In this document: positions 36,280-46,261 of the stretch, piece by piece | How positions within the stretch are numbered: position 1 is the first letter of the stretch | How the letters are laid out: the number at the start of each line of letters is the position of its first letter | NCBI GenBank assembly: GCA_026874595.1 | Contig: JAPPUL010000079.1 | Location: 179,001 to 243,000, forward strand | Direction of reading: 5' to 3' | From: Sipunculus nudus | Lineage: Eukaryota; Annelida; Sipuncula; Golfingiida; Sipunculidae | DNA: 64,000 nt | Made by a program: the position numbers and the translations under genes | The notes under the pieces: generated by a model | Databases searched by the model: none | Told to the model about the DNA's origin: nothing | What the model saw: the letters and a program-made list of their open reading frames with translations, nothing else

Positions 36280-37242
36280 TTAAAAGTTAGTTGAAAAGAT
36301 ATCCCTATAAGATATAATGAAAATCGTAAGATAGATTATGGATATAAGCGAATTAAACATGAAAAATGTTTTGCTAAATACCATATTGCCCTTAACTTTA
36401 ACTTGCCACTGCTGAAATACTAGTAATAAGAAAATAAAAAATACTCCATAATAATAACTATAGAAAAGCTTATCAGAATTCGCAAAACCAAAGCCAAAAA
36501 GCGATAATATCATTACAATATAAGCTATACGAGATATTAAAAGTGCCTTGCCCTTTCCAAAGATTGCCGGTAAGGAATAAAGTCCTGCTTTTCGGTCAAA
36601 CTCAAGGTCTAATAACGAGTATAATATGTCAAATCCTGCTATCCATGAGCCAAGAGATATAAACAATAATATACTAGATAAAGATACAGTTGAATACAAA
36701 GCTATCTCAACCGCAATGGGAACAAGACCTATTACAAAACCAAGATAAAAATGTACCAATGCCGTATAACGTTTCATATAAGAATAGCCTAAAAGCAATA
36801 TGATTAAAGGAAACGATGCATAAAAGCTTAAATCATTAATAAAATAAGTGCACACCAAAAACGCCAAACAGTTTATAATTATGTAGACTATAACGCCCCT
36901 TTTAGATATCTTACCTAAAACAAGTTCTCTTTTATTAGTTCTTGGATTATTTTTATCATATTTAAGATCTACAAGTCGGTTAAAAGCCATAGAAAAGCTT
37001 CGAGCAAAGACTAGGGCTAGTATTATAAGTATTATTTTATATAAAGGTGGAAGGAAAGGAGAGCTATTAGAAACAAAAGAATTAGAAACAAAAGAATTAG
37101 AAACAGAAGAATTAGAAACAAAGCTATTATCTAAATTAATAATGAATGATATTATAGCAAAAGGTAAGGCAAATATTGTATGACTAAATTTAATCATACG
37201 CAATATGAGTGCTACTTTAGAAATCCATTCATTATAAAGCAT
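36280..37242 (-). CDS. UbiA-family prenyltransferase (MqnP/UbiA-like)
   Basis: About 320 residues from the chosen ATG at 37242 (MLYNEW...ILRMIKFSHTIFALPFA); the frame is open further to 37365, giving an unusual extension. Aspartate motifs NRLVDLKYDKNNPRT and DLEFDRKAGLYSLPAIFG bind the prenyl diphosphate through magnesium. About eight membrane segments follow. It would prenylate an aromatic acid in ubiquinone or futalosine-menaquinone synthesis. An odd serine/asparagine-rich repeat (FVSNS units) sits in the loop after the first membrane segment. Confidence 0.85.
   Translation of the reverse strand: MLYNEWISKVALILRMIKFSHTIFALPFAIISFIINLDNSFVSNSSVSNSFVSNSFVSNSSPFLPPLYKIILIILALVFARSFSMAFNRLVDLKYDKNNPRTNKRELVLGKISKRGVIVYIIINCLAFLVCTYFINDLSFYASFPLIILLLGYSYMKRYTALVHFYLGFVIGLVPIAVEIALYSTVSLSSILLFISLGSWIAGFDILYSLLDLEFDRKAGLYSLPAIFGKGKALLISRIAYIVMILSLFGFGFANSDKLFYSYYYGVFFIFLLLVFQQWQVKVKGNMVFSKTFFMFNSLISIIYLTIFIISYRDIFSTNF
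37066..37125 (-). repeat. Four near-identical 15-base repeats inside the prenyltransferase gene
   Basis: Units of the form ATTAGAAACAAAAGA (+ strand) repeat from 37066 to 37125 with one base change in the third and end changes in the fourth. They encode SFVSN/SSVSN units and keep the frame. Copy number could vary by slippage. Confidence 0.85.
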
Positions 37243-37376
37243 ATTAATAAGATATATCAAAACACTTAAATAGTATGCATAAAATAATTCGGATATAAGG
37301 ATATTGACAAAAGGATGTAAAAAGAGTATTTTTAGGCAGACATTTATAAAAAAAGTAAGGTACACGGAGGATATTT

Positions 37377-37730
37377 ATGATAGGGGGAATTGGGCCATGG
37401 GAAATTGCATTAATAGTAATTGTATTACTTGTATTGTTTGGGGCAAAGAAATTGCCTGAAATAGGTCAATCGCTTGGTAAGGGGCTTAAAGAATTTAAAA
37501 AAGCCACCAAAGAATTAACTGAACCGCTTAAAGAGGACCTTTATAAAGAAACAGAAAAGCCTTATACATCTTATGTTGATGAGCAGAATCAGGATGATCT
37601 GAATAAGAAGGACGAATTGAATATCACAAAAGAAAATATCACAAAAGAAAATGATACTAGTCCTATAAATGACAAAAGCAAATCTGAGGCTACTCTTAAT
37701 GAGTCCAACGAAGAGCAAAAAAAAACATAA
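37377..37730 (+). CDS. tatA: Sec-independent translocase TatA-type, long form
   Basis: 117 residues: an N-terminal membrane helix (GPWEIALIVIVLLVLFGAKKLPEIGQSLGKGLKEFKK) with the FGxxKLP hinge and amphipathic helix typical of TatA. A longer acidic tail (about 60-117) holds ITKEN repeats. It forms the pore or membrane-thinning patch that moves folded proteins across the inner membrane. GGAGG lies 7 bases before ATG. It starts the tatA-tatA-tatC run. Confidence 0.92.
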   Translation: MIGGIGPWEIALIVIVLLVLFGAKKLPEIGQSLGKGLKEFKKATKELTEPLKEDLYKETEKPYTSYVDEQNQDDLNKKDELNITKENITKENDTSPINDKSKSEATLNESNEEQKKT

Positions 37731-37762
37731 TTTTATTTAATAAATAATCAGAGGACAAGTAT

Positions 37763-37945
37763 ATGAATTTAGGCTTTTGGGAAATATTAATAATTACTGT
37801 AATACTTTTATCACTCTTTGGAGCAAAGAAATTACCTGAGATAGCAAAGTCGATAGGGAAAGGTATTAAAGCGTTCAAAGAGGAAACAGCAAATGACAAA
37901 AAAAGCCTTGATGCAGACGAAAAAAAGAGTTTAGACAAAGACTAA
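37763..37945 (+). CDS. Second, short TatA/TatE-type protein
   Basis: 60 residues: NLGFWEILIITVILLSLFGAKKLPEIAKSIGKGIKAFKEE, then a short lysine/aspartate tail. It is the minimal TatA form. Two TatA-like proteins and no classical TatB (GPxxLP) are present, so one may take the TatB role. It is 32 bases after the first tatA and 63 bases before tatC. Confidence 0.85.
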   Translation: MNLGFWEILIITVILLSLFGAKKLPEIAKSIGKGIKAFKEETANDKKSLDADEKKSLDKD

Positions 37946-38008
37946 AAAAAGACTAAAAAAAGACTATTCTATAGAAAACTTTTCCTAAGTTAAAAAAAAA
38001 AGCAAACT

Positions 38009-39112
38009 ATGAGTAAAGAAGACATAGCGAACGGGGACAAGGCGGGAGACAAGACGGGGGACAAGGTAGGGGACAAGGCACAAGGCTCAGATAATGGTCT
38101 ACAAAACAAAGAAATAAACTTCTTTCACCATCTTGAAGAACTTCGCTGGATTATAATAAAGATTATAATAGCATTAATAAGCTGTGCAGTTATTGCTTAT
38201 ATATTTAAAGATTACATATTCGCAGCAATAGTAAAACCACTTGCCGGACTTGACGTTACAATAATCCATCTTAAAGTATACGAAAAATTCATGGCATACA
38301 TAAAACTTGCTTTATATAGCGGACTAATACTTTCTTTTCCATTTATAATCTATTATATAAGTAAATTTGTTATGCCTGCATTGTACAAAAATGAAAAGCG
38401 ATGGTATATAATTGGCATGTCTATTGTAATAGTACTATTCTTTTCTGGGGCTGTACTATCATATCGCGTCCTGGCACCAATAAGTATAAACTTTCTCTTA
38501 TCATTTGGAACCGATAATAAAACAAAAGGCATAAATAAAAACAATTCTCATAAGGATAATAAAAAGAGCTTAAAATCACTTAATGATAAATTAAGTATAA
38601 CTAAAAACTCATTAGAAAAGCTAATTGATAAAGAAAGTACAAAAAGGAAAGCTAAAGATAACAAAAATGCGACTGACATAGAATATATGGCATCGCAACT
38701 AATAAATATAGTTGAGACCCAAAAGGCACATAACAAGCTTTTCATAGATATAAATAACAATTTAATTTTGCTAAATAAAAGTCTTAAAGACCCTATAGCA
38801 GAGTATGGTATAGCATCATACCTTAGCATAGGTGAATATATTGACTGGATAGTCGTATTTATATTCATGGTTGGAGTTGTATTTCAACTGCCCTTACTAA
38901 TAAGTATTCTGGCAAAACTTGGTATTGTTAATGAACATATGCTTAGCAGATTTAGACCTTATGCTCTTGTCATTATTCTTATTGTAGGAGCTATCATAAC
39001 GCCTCCAGACTGGGTTTCGCAACTCATAGTTGCGCTTCCTGTTTATCTTCTTTATGAGATTAGTATTATAGTTACAATTATTATAAGAAAAAGAGCAAAG
39101 TTAGAAAGGTAG
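38009..39112 (+). CDS. tatC: Sec-independent translocase TatC with an extra loop domain
   Basis: 367 residues, against 240-260 normally. HHLEELRW, six membrane segments and the C-terminal GAIITPPDWVSQLIVALPVYLLYEISI define TatC, the twin-arginine signal receptor. An extra, highly charged and asparagine/lysine-rich stretch of about 100 residues (about 168-270) separates membrane segments 3 and 4, on the periplasmic side by the usual topology. The N-terminus also carries a GDKx repeat. No frameshift is seen, so the insert is real coding sequence. Confidence 0.92.
   Translation: MSKEDIANGDKAGDKTGDKVGDKAQGSDNGLQNKEINFFHHLEELRWIIIKIIIALISCAVIAYIFKDYIFAAIVKPLAGLDVTIIHLKVYEKFMAYIKLALYSGLILSFPFIIYYISKFVMPALYKNEKRWYIIGMSIVIVLFFSGAVLSYRVLAPISINFLLSFGTDNKTKGINKNNSHKDNKKSLKSLNDKLSITKNSLEKLIDKESTKRKAKDNKNATDIEYMASQLINIVETQKAHNKLFIDINNNLILLNKSLKDPIAEYGIASYLSIGEYIDWIVVFIFMVGVVFQLPLLISILAKLGIVNEHMLSRFRPYALVIILIVGAIITPPDWVSQLIVALPVYLLYEISIIVTIIIRKRAKLER
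38033..38080 (+). repeat. Four 12-base repeats in the tatC 5' end
   Basis: Four units resembling GGGGACAAGGCG encode GDKA-GDKT-GDKV-GDKA in the cytoplasmic N-terminus of TatC. Copies differ by one to three bases, so the expansion is not brand new. Confidence 0.85.
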
Positions 39113-39142
39113 GATTTTCTTAGGATTAATTACTTCTTTTAA

Positions 39143-39388
39143 TTACTTCTTTTTCTTTTTTTTGATTATTATCTTACGAAGCCCCTCAAGATCTGTTGCA
39201 CCCTCTGTTTTACTTGCCTCGATATTTGCTGATTGTATCTCTTCATAAATCTCTTTTCTATGCACACTGATATCCTTAGGCGCCGTTATTCCTATCTTCA
39301 CCTGATCACCTCTTATGTCTACTACTCGTATCTCAATATCATCACCTATCATTATACTTTGATTAGGTTTTCTTGCTAATACTAGCAT
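39143..39388 (-). CDS. csrA: Carbon storage / flagellin regulator CsrA
   Basis: 81 residues from ATG at 39388 ([37 protein letters not shown]), the complete CsrA core. The tail after residue 50 ends in a lysine run, rare in the family. It binds GGA-containing mRNA sites to block translation. The start lies directly after the fliW stop (39390), and FliW binds CsrA. A likely target is the flagellin leader at 28323. Confidence 0.95.
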   Translation of the reverse strand: MLVLARKPNQSIMIGDDIEIRVVDIRGDQVKIGITAPKDISVHRKEIYEEIQSANIEASKTEGATDLEGLRKIIIKKKKKK

Positions 39389-39389
39389 T

Positions 39390-39869
39390 TTATTTCGTTC
39401 CCCTTGTACTTTCCTTCCCAAGCTCTTCAAGTATTTTGTGTTTTACACTATATGCCGGATTTAAAGATAAGGCTTGCATCCCTACCCTCGTCTTCCTATT
39501 TATTATTACAGGACCAAGTAAGTTAACAGTAACGTTCATTGAATCATCTTGGGGGATTGTAACTATTGCAAAGTTTATTAAATTTTCTTCTATCTCCTCT
39601 TTTGTCTTAAGCCCTATACTATGAAAATCGCTTAAGGCTAAATCTAATTTATAGTCTGATTTAAAATATATTGGATTTATAACTATAAAGGCTACTTCTT
39701 TTACCTCTACTGACTGTAACCAATAAAACGGTCCTTCGTCCTTATCTAACAAGTAATACTGTGTCAGACTCTCAAAGCCAAGTATCCCCGATGGGAATGT
39801 TATTAACTCGCTTTGCGATACTTTTACCTTTCCATAGGGTTTTGAATCAATTTCTACTTGCTCAACCAC
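39390..39869 (-). CDS. fliW: Flagellar assembly factor FliW
   Basis: 159 residues: [39 protein letters not shown] and [25 protein letters not shown] are the FliW pattern. FliW binds flagellin and CsrA competitively. Free flagellin frees CsrA, which then represses flagellin mRNA. Adjacent csrA supports this. It is 102 bases after flgL. Confidence 0.94.
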   Translation of the reverse strand: MVEQVEIDSKPYGKVKVSQSELITFPSGILGFESLTQYYLLDKDEGPFYWLQSVEVKEVAFIVINPIYFKSDYKLDLALSDFHSIGLKTKEEIEENLINFAIVTIPQDDSMNVTVNLLGPVIINRKTRVGMQALSLNPAYSVKHKILEELGKESTRGTK

Positions 39870-39971
39870 TGTCTTTTTACCTCATATATTTATTTTATAT
39901 ATTTTATCTATTTATTTTATATATTTATTTTCTTACCTAAGCCTATCTTAGCTTCCCTTAATACTCTTTAT

Positions 39972-41237
39972 CTACCTTAAGAAATCTAACAACGTTGGCC
40001 TTAAAAGCTTTGCTCCTACTTGTAATGCTGCTCTGTGTGCAAAATCTAATTCCTTCATCAGAGCCACTGCCTCAAGCATAGGGGTTCCTTGCACCTTCGA
40101 ATATACCTCATTTGCATATATTATATTCTTCGACAGCCGCTCTTGTGAGGTGCTGACCCGGTGCTGCAAAGACCCAACTTCCCCTAAATTACTCCTTACA
40201 TTGTCAAGCGCTATGTCAAGATCTCCTATACTCCTATTTATCCCATTTGTATCATCGCTTAATAATGCATCTCGTAACTCTATTATCTCCTCAAATAAGT
40301 TTTTACCATACACTATTGCACTCGGTGCATAATTGCCCGGCGGATACGCTCCACCTTCACTTAATATCCCTAAATCCTGTAAAACTACTCCTCCCTCTTC
40401 GTCAGATAACCACATCTTATGTGCCTTTGTTGTTTGTAGTACTAGAAAATCATTACCTGTTGTATTATCTATCTGCGCTTTCACTGCCACCGGTGAGGCG
40501 TTTATTTTATCTACTATAGTTTGTAAGTTATCTCCATCATCTATTCTTATTGAAACCCCATCTATTTTTATCATCTGATAGGGCTTTTCTACATTTGAAC
40601 TTAGCGCTATATAGCCTGTTGCATTAGTTTGCGACACTATCCTTTGCTCTGAACCCCAGAATACCCTCTCGCCACTTAAGTTTACTGGGATATACTCTCC
40701 TCGGTCTATCTCTCTATATTGTTTGCCCATGTCGCCTCGACTATATTCTACCTTGCTCAAAAGAGGTGTCTTATCCCCCTCCTTTGTATAAGCCAATTCG
40801 TAGGGCTTTGTATCTGTTTTATAGCCTCCAAATAAACTTGACCCTTTAAATTCTGAGTTTGCTACTTGCACTATCTCTTTTAAATATTGCTCAACCTGTA
40901 TTGCCATCTTCTCTCTATCACCTTTTGTATATACCCCATTTGCTCCTTTTACCGCCTCTTCCCGTATGTTTTGAAGATGATTTACAACGTCTTGAAGCTT
41001 AATATCTAACAAATTTAAGTGGGACTGGCTGTCTTCTAAATTCTTTTCATATCTATTATATTCTTCAAGCTGATTCCTATAGCGTATTACTAGGGCTGTC
41101 CCTTCTGGATCCTCGTGGGGCTTTTGTATCCTATTTTGTGTGCTTATTTGTCTGTCTACTTTGTCTATTTGTTCCTTTTGACTATTTAACGTCTTTACCA
41201 GATTCTCTGCCATGTAATTATTTGTTACTCTAAACAT
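39972..41237 (-). CDS. flgL: Flagellar hook-filament junction protein FlgL
   Basis: 421 residues, with flagellin-like helical ends: MFRVTNNYMAENLVKTLNSQKEQIDKVDRQISTQNRIQKPHEDP and the C-terminal LGEVGSLQHRVSTSQERLSKNI. The middle holds beta domains. It connects the hook to the filament. It follows flgK by 28 bases in the same operon. Confidence 0.9.
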   Translation of the reverse strand: MFRVTNNYMAENLVKTLNSQKEQIDKVDRQISTQNRIQKPHEDPEGTALVIRYRNQLEEYNRYEKNLEDSQSHLNLLDIKLQDVVNHLQNIREEAVKGANGVYTKGDREKMAIQVEQYLKEIVQVANSEFKGSSLFGGYKTDTKPYELAYTKEGDKTPLLSKVEYSRGDMGKQYREIDRGEYIPVNLSGERVFWGSEQRIVSQTNATGYIALSSNVEKPYQMIKIDGVSIRIDDGDNLQTIVDKINASPVAVKAQIDNTTGNDFLVLQTTKAHKMWLSDEEGGVVLQDLGILSEGGAYPPGNYAPSAIVYGKNLFEEIIELRDALLSDDTNGINRSIGDLDIALDNVRSNLGEVGSLQHRVSTSQERLSKNIIYANEVYSKVQGTPMLEAVALMKELDFAHRAALQVGAKLLRPTLLDFLR

Positions 41238-41265
41238 TAATACCTCCTCTTGTTCATTCTTTTTT

Positions 41266-43203
41266 CTATACTGCCATTCTGTTTATTATTGTATCCAACA
41301 TCCTATCTACATGTGTTACAAATCTTGCCGATGCATTATAACCATGTTGGTACATTACAAGCGCTGCCATCTCCTCATCTATATTCACTCCCGATATCCC
41401 CTTACGCGCATTTGTCAGATTTTGCAATATCGCATCCTCCTTCTTAAGCGCAAGCCCTGCATCCTCTGTCGCCTTGCCAAGTTCCTTCACTAGCGACACC
41501 AAATAGGAATTAAAACCCTTATTATCTTTATCCAAATGTACAGGCTCATGATCAAGCTTTTCTATATCATCAGATACTACATGTCCTTCGCTCCTTAAAG
41601 CCGCTACTATCCGAAGCGCATTCCTCCCATCACTCTCTCCACTCACCTTATCATTCCCTCCATCCCCATCTGTGTCTATACCTCGGGCTGCCGCTATGTT
41701 CCCACGTTCCCCAAGTATTGCATCATCTAATACTATCCAGCCTGAAGGATTTTGACTTGCGCTTTTTGCATAACCTTTATTTATTCCTATTAGCTTGTTT
41801 ACTTCATTCACATTCCCCCTGTCAAATGCTCCCTCAGGACCTCTAGACCTTAATATCCCGGTAAGCCCTACTAGAAAATTATTTGTGTCTTCTAGATGCA
41901 TTATCGTATTATCTTCTCGGGTTGACTTTAGGACTACTTTCCCTTTATGATTTATATATCCTACAAGCTCCGCCTCAGATTTATTTATCCTATCAAGTAC
42001 CTCCCCTACTCTATCATTCTCGCTGTACCTTACTATAATCTCAGCCCCTTTAGCATTAAAACCTAAATTAAGCTCGCCTCCTACCCCTACTATACTCTCT
42101 CTACTAACTCTCTCTTGTCCTGTTACCTTATATATTGCGCTACTGTCTAGTTGCTCATCCTCATTTAAATCATAATTACTATTTACATTTAATGCTAAAT
42201 CCTTCTCTTTAAAGAAATTATTCCCTGTCTTGAAGTTAAGTCCATACCCTTCCCTATGTATGTCATTTACTACTTCTATTAGATTTATCGCAAACTTGTC
42301 AAGCTTTAATATCTGCCCCTTTATATCTATATCTCGTGCCCTCAAAAGTCCTGCAATCTCACCACGTCTGTCAAGTACTAAATCCTCTCCCGTTATCTCC
42401 CACTTTATCTTACTAAATCCTTCATTACTTTTATCGCTCTCTGTTATAAGCTTTTCATATCTTTCCCCCTGTACCAGCCTCTGGCTTCCTAAATATAGTA
42501 TATACTCATCTTTGTCAACTCTTCCTACCCTTATTGGCAGCACCTTCGACAACTTGTCAACCAGTCCATCTCGCTTGTCATATAAATCATTCGGATTATG
42601 TCCTTCCGCCTCAACCTTCCTTATCTCGATATTATAACTTGCTATCTCTTCACTCAGTACGTTTACTTCAGCCACTTTACTTTGTAGCGACTTCTCGGCA
42701 CTCTCTCGTAATTCGTAAAGCTTCGTAAATGTCCCTCGTATGTATCTCGTTAAGCCTATTCCTTCTGTCCGTACCACTTCCCTTGCTCCACCCTCTTTCG
42801 GATTGTTTGCCAAGTCATTCCAACTCTTTATAAACTTGGAAAAGCGGCTTTGCAAACTCGGTGTAGTTGGCTCGTTTAATATATTTTCAAGATGTTTAAA
42901 ATAATAATCTCGTTCCTTCCAATACCCGTGTAATCCATGTTCGGCAAATATCCGATCATCCAAAAATATATCTCGTACCCGGCTAACATCTTCTACATTT
43001 GTACCCCCTCCTATTTGACCTGATGTTGTGCTTGAATTTATCCCCGGTGGGTGTATCGGATCTACTGTCCCAAGCTGTACCTTCTGTCTTGTATATTCTG
43101 GATTACTTACATTTGCTAGATTATGTCCCGTTGTACTTAGTGCACTTTGGTGGGCCAACAACCCCTTCTTCCCAAGCTCTATCCCATGAAAACTCGATAC
43201 CAT
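41266..43203 (-). CDS. flgK: Flagellar hook-associated protein FlgK
   Basis: 645 residues. N-terminal SFHGIELGKKGLLAHQSALSTTGHNLANVSNPEYTRQKV and the C-terminal NIDEEMAALVMYQHGYNASARFVTHVDRMLDTIIN are diagnostic. It is the first hook-filament junction protein. It is followed by flgL, with flgN upstream. Confidence 0.95.
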   Translation of the reverse strand: MVSSFHGIELGKKGLLAHQSALSTTGHNLANVSNPEYTRQKVQLGTVDPIHPPGINSSTTSGQIGGGTNVEDVSRVRDIFLDDRIFAEHGLHGYWKERDYYFKHLENILNEPTTPSLQSRFSKFIKSWNDLANNPKEGGAREVVRTEGIGLTRYIRGTFTKLYELRESAEKSLQSKVAEVNVLSEEIASYNIEIRKVEAEGHNPNDLYDKRDGLVDKLSKVLPIRVGRVDKDEYILYLGSQRLVQGERYEKLITESDKSNEGFSKIKWEITGEDLVLDRRGEIAGLLRARDIDIKGQILKLDKFAINLIEVVNDIHREGYGLNFKTGNNFFKEKDLALNVNSNYDLNEDEQLDSSAIYKVTGQERVSRESIVGVGGELNLGFNAKGAEIIVRYSENDRVGEVLDRINKSEAELVGYINHKGKVVLKSTREDNTIMHLEDTNNFLVGLTGILRSRGPEGAFDRGNVNEVNKLIGINKGYAKSASQNPSGWIVLDDAILGERGNIAAARGIDTDGDGGNDKVSGESDGRNALRIVAALRSEGHVVSDDIEKLDHEPVHLDKDNKGFNSYLVSLVKELGKATEDAGLALKKEDAILQNLTNARKGISGVNIDEEMAALVMYQHGYNASARFVTHVDRMLDTIINRMAV

Positions 43204-43377
43204 ATTCTATATCTCCATCTCTTTTATATATATTTTTTATATGTAGCTTCCCTTTAGTATCTAGTTCCTTATATATCTAGTTCCTTATAGAATTGTAATT
43301 TGAACCTCCCTCATTTGAACCTCCCTCTAAGCTCTGTCCCTTAAAACTCCCCTCATACCTAAAATCCATACAGCCGC

Positions 43378-43899
43378 CTATACACTATAGTTAAATACCA
43401 TCGGTGTGCACCGCTGCCCCTTCTCCCCTTTTCCACGTCTACTATAATCTATCTCAAGCCCCTTATCTTCTGATAAACCTTTTATTCCATAATCTATAAT
43501 CTTTAGCCTGTCTTGTAATATTAGCCCATTTGTCTCATTTTGTACTCTTATTCCTTTAACTAGTTTGCCTAAACTCTCAAGTACCTCCTTATACTCCTCA
43601 CTAAGCCCATTTGGTATATAGTTTTCTAAATCTCGAAAATTCCTCACTTCTTTCCCGCTTGCAACAGATAATTTGCCCATATAAGTAAGACGCCTTCTCT
43701 CAAGCTCATCCTCCCCTTCCAATAGACACTCAAGCTCTTTATTATAAATTTCTAATTTCTCAACACCTTCTCCTTTTAATAAATCCTCTCCCTTTTGAAC
43801 TTCTATTTCTAATATCTTTTTAAGAATTCCTTCCTCCTCATAAAGCAACCCTATAAGCTCTTTAAATATATTATAATCTCCTCTAGTTCCTTCTAACAT
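43378..43899 (-). CDS. flgN: FlgN-like flagellar export chaperone
   Basis: 173 residues, nearly all helical with heptad-like leucines (ELIGLLYEEEGILKKILEIEVQKGEDLL) as in FlgN. FlgN proteins hold FlgK and FlgL unfolded for export. Position directly upstream of flgK supports the call. Sequence motifs are weak, so identity rests mostly on length, composition and place. Confidence 0.7.
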   Translation of the reverse strand: MLEGTRGDYNIFKELIGLLYEEEGILKKILEIEVQKGEDLLKGEGVEKLEIYNKELECLLEGEDELERRRLTYMGKLSVASGKEVRNFRDLENYIPNGLSEEYKEVLESLGKLVKGIRVQNETNGLILQDRLKIIDYGIKGLSEDKGLEIDYSRRGKGEKGQRCTPMVFNYSV

Positions 43900-44081
43900 T
43901 TATACCCCCTTTAATACCAATCCGCACCTTCATATTTACACCTCTCTCTATCGGATAGCATTTTTACTAACCTTTACTACTTTATAAAGAAAAGTATTCC
44001 CTTTAGTTATTATATCTACACTAATATCTTATACTTTACTATCTTTTTTATTCTTTGCTCTTATCATCTTTTTTTGCCCGT
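43900..44081. other. Intergenic, no gene seen
   Basis: About 180 T-rich bases between trpC and flgN. No clear terminator hairpin was found. Confidence 0.4.
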
Positions 44082-44858
44082 TTAACGCATTTTCTCCTGT
44101 AGCAATTCTTCTAACTTAGACTCTATATTATCTGATACCATAAATACCTCTCCCATTAAAAATCCATTTACCCCTAGTTTATATAATTCCTCTATCGTAT
44201 GCCTCTCACTTATTCCACTCTCAGATATTATAAAACAATCCTCTGGGACTTTCTTAATCAGCCCTTTCGTTATCTCTATATCTGTTTCAAAAGTCTTTAA
44301 ATTACGATTGTTTATTCCTATCACCTTTGCTCCTGAACTTAATGCCCTCTCAAGCTCTTCATCATCATGTATCTCCACTATTACAGAAAGACCATAACTT
44401 TTTGCAACTTCTAAAAAACCTTTTAACTCAAAATCACTTAAGCACCCCACTATAAGCAATATTGCAGATGCCCCAAGATACAAACTCTCCTTTATCTGAT
44501 ACTCGTCTATTATAAAATCTTTCCTCAATATCGGTAGTTTACTCCCTCGTCGCGCTTCCTGTACATCTTCAGCTCGCCCATAAAAATATTTACTCTCCGT
44601 TACCACTGATATGGCACTAGCTCCATGCTTTGCATAAAGAAAGCCTACCTTATTTGCATCTACTCCTATATTCATTACTCCCTTTGATGGACTGCCGCGT
44701 TTTATCTCCGTTATGTAAAATATCTGTCCTTCCTTAAAGTTTTTAAAAAAATTATCTGGCTTAAGAATTGCACTCTTATCAAAACCTTTTACACGACTCT
44801 TTAATTCTTTGACCTCTTGCCTCTTATCTGCCACTATCTTTTCTAATATATTAGTCAT
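44082..44858 (-). CDS. trpC: Indole-3-glycerol phosphate synthase TrpC
   Basis: 258 residues. ITEIKRGSPSKG, SVVTESKYFYG, LPILRKDFIIDEYQI, VIGINNRNLKTFETD and IISESGI form the usual barrel motifs. It converts CdRP to indole-glycerol phosphate in tryptophan synthesis. It is not with other trp genes here and lies 28 bases after an htrA gene. Confidence 0.95.
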   Translation of the reverse strand: MTNILEKIVADKRQEVKELKSRVKGFDKSAILKPDNFFKNFKEGQIFYITEIKRGSPSKGVMNIGVDANKVGFLYAKHGASAISVVTESKYFYGRAEDVQEARRGSKLPILRKDFIIDEYQIKESLYLGASAILLIVGCLSDFELKGFLEVAKSYGLSVIVEIHDDEELERALSSGAKVIGINNRNLKTFETDIEITKGLIKKVPEDCFIISESGISERHTIEELYKLGVNGFLMGEVFMVSDNIESKLEELLQEKMR

Positions 44859-44886
44859 TTTGCTTCTTTAATCTTTTTTAAAATCT

Positions 44887-46080
44887 TTATTTCTTTAATC
44901 TATTCTTTGGCGGGACTAGCTTTATTTTTACCTCTTTCCTTTCACTTCCTCTTATTATCGTAAGTGATACACTCCCTCCAAAACTCTTTTTACTCATTTG
45001 TCGTGCCAGATCCTTCGGATGACTTACTCTAACTCCGTCCATACCCACTATTATATCGCCTCCTATCGGTATGCTTTCAAAATAATTCCTTGCATAGACT
45101 ATCTTGTTATAACCTCGTAAGCCTGCTTTGTCTGCTGCTAAGCCCTTCTTTACATTTAATATCACTACACCATAATTTATATTTAAACCTAAAAACTTGT
45201 TAAGCCCTGGATACCACGACAGCGGATATCCCACTAGCCCCAAACTAGGCCTTACTCCATATTTTATTAAATCATTTTTTACCATAACTATTGTTCTGCT
45301 TGGTATGGCAAAGCCTATCCCAACACTACCCCCACTTGGACTTAATATAGATGTATTTATTCCTATAAGCTCACCTTTGGTATTTAACAAAGGGCCTCCT
45401 GAATTCCCCGGGTTTATTGCTGCGTCTGTTTGAATTGTATCTACTATATAATTGCCCGTTGGGCTTTTTACCATCCGACCTAAAGAGCTTATTATCCCTT
45501 TTGTTAAGGTCCTTTGTAAGCCAAATGGATTGCCTATCGCAAATACCTTTTGACCAACCACTAATTTCGGATTCTTTGCTATCGCTATTGGCTTTAAGTA
45601 CTTAGGCTTTGCATTTATCTTTAGTACTGCAAGATCATTCTCTTCGTCAACTCCAACAAGTTTCGACAGGTACCTCTGCCCATTACTTAACGTTACTACC
45701 CAACGATTACTATTTTCTATTACATGGAAATTAGTTATTATATGTCCTTCCTTACTTATTACACAACCAGACCCAGAACCTACTAGCGTTTTTGCCTCAA
45801 GCCTTGAAAAAAAACCTGCAACTTGGGACGTAACATTTACTACGCTATCTTTTGCCTTTTTATATACTTGGATATTATTATCTTCATCCCTATCCAATAC
45901 CTTATAGACTACTTTTGTCCTTACTGCTTTACCATCCTCCTTACCCTCATTTACCAATACCTCCTTACTCCCAACTCCTGCTAAAAGATATTCCATGTCT
46001 ATCGTAAGATATAATACTAGCACCAGTAGACCAACCAGTATCAATATCATCGATAATATTAGCTTTACTTTGTTCCGCAT
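44887..46080 (-). CDS. HtrA/DegP-type serine protease with one PDZ domain
   Basis: 397 residues. An N-terminal membrane anchor (about 8-28) places the protease outside the inner membrane. The catalytic triad is HFHV-region His (TNFHVIEN), Asp in ENDLAVLK and Ser in GNSGGPL. The C-terminal part (about 300-395) is a PDZ domain. HtrA proteases degrade or refold damaged envelope proteins. One PDZ domain makes it DegS- or HhoA-like. It precedes trpC by 28 bases. Confidence 0.9.
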   Translation of the reverse strand: MRNKVKLILSMILILVGLLVLVLYLTIDMEYLLAGVGSKEVLVNEGKEDGKAVRTKVVYKVLDRDEDNNIQVYKKAKDSVVNVTSQVAGFFSRLEAKTLVGSGSGCVISKEGHIITNFHVIENSNRWVVTLSNGQRYLSKLVGVDEENDLAVLKINAKPKYLKPIAIAKNPKLVVGQKVFAIGNPFGLQRTLTKGIISSLGRMVKSPTGNYIVDTIQTDAAINPGNSGGPLLNTKGELIGINTSILSPSGGSVGIGFAIPSRTIVMVKNDLIKYGVRPSLGLVGYPLSWYPGLNKFLGLNINYGVVILNVKKGLAADKAGLRGYNKIVYARNYFESIPIGGDIIVGMDGVRVSHPKDLARQMSKKSFGGSVSLTIIRGSERKEVKIKLVPPKNRLKK

Positions 46081-46261
46081 TATTTATATTAACTACCTCT
46101 TACTCCCTTCTCTTTTATAGCATTTATGTTTATTATATGTTATTGTTTATTATTTGCCTTTAGAGAAGTTACCCTTTTATGTTTTATTAGCAAATTTGTA
46201 TTTATTTTTTTTACCCTTGAATTTATATATATCTATAACTAGCTTATAGCAGCATATTATT
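46081..46261. other. Intergenic between divergent htrA and a membrane protein gene
   Basis: About 180 AT-rich bases with no gene. They probably hold promoters for both sides, but none is definite. Confidence 0.4.
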
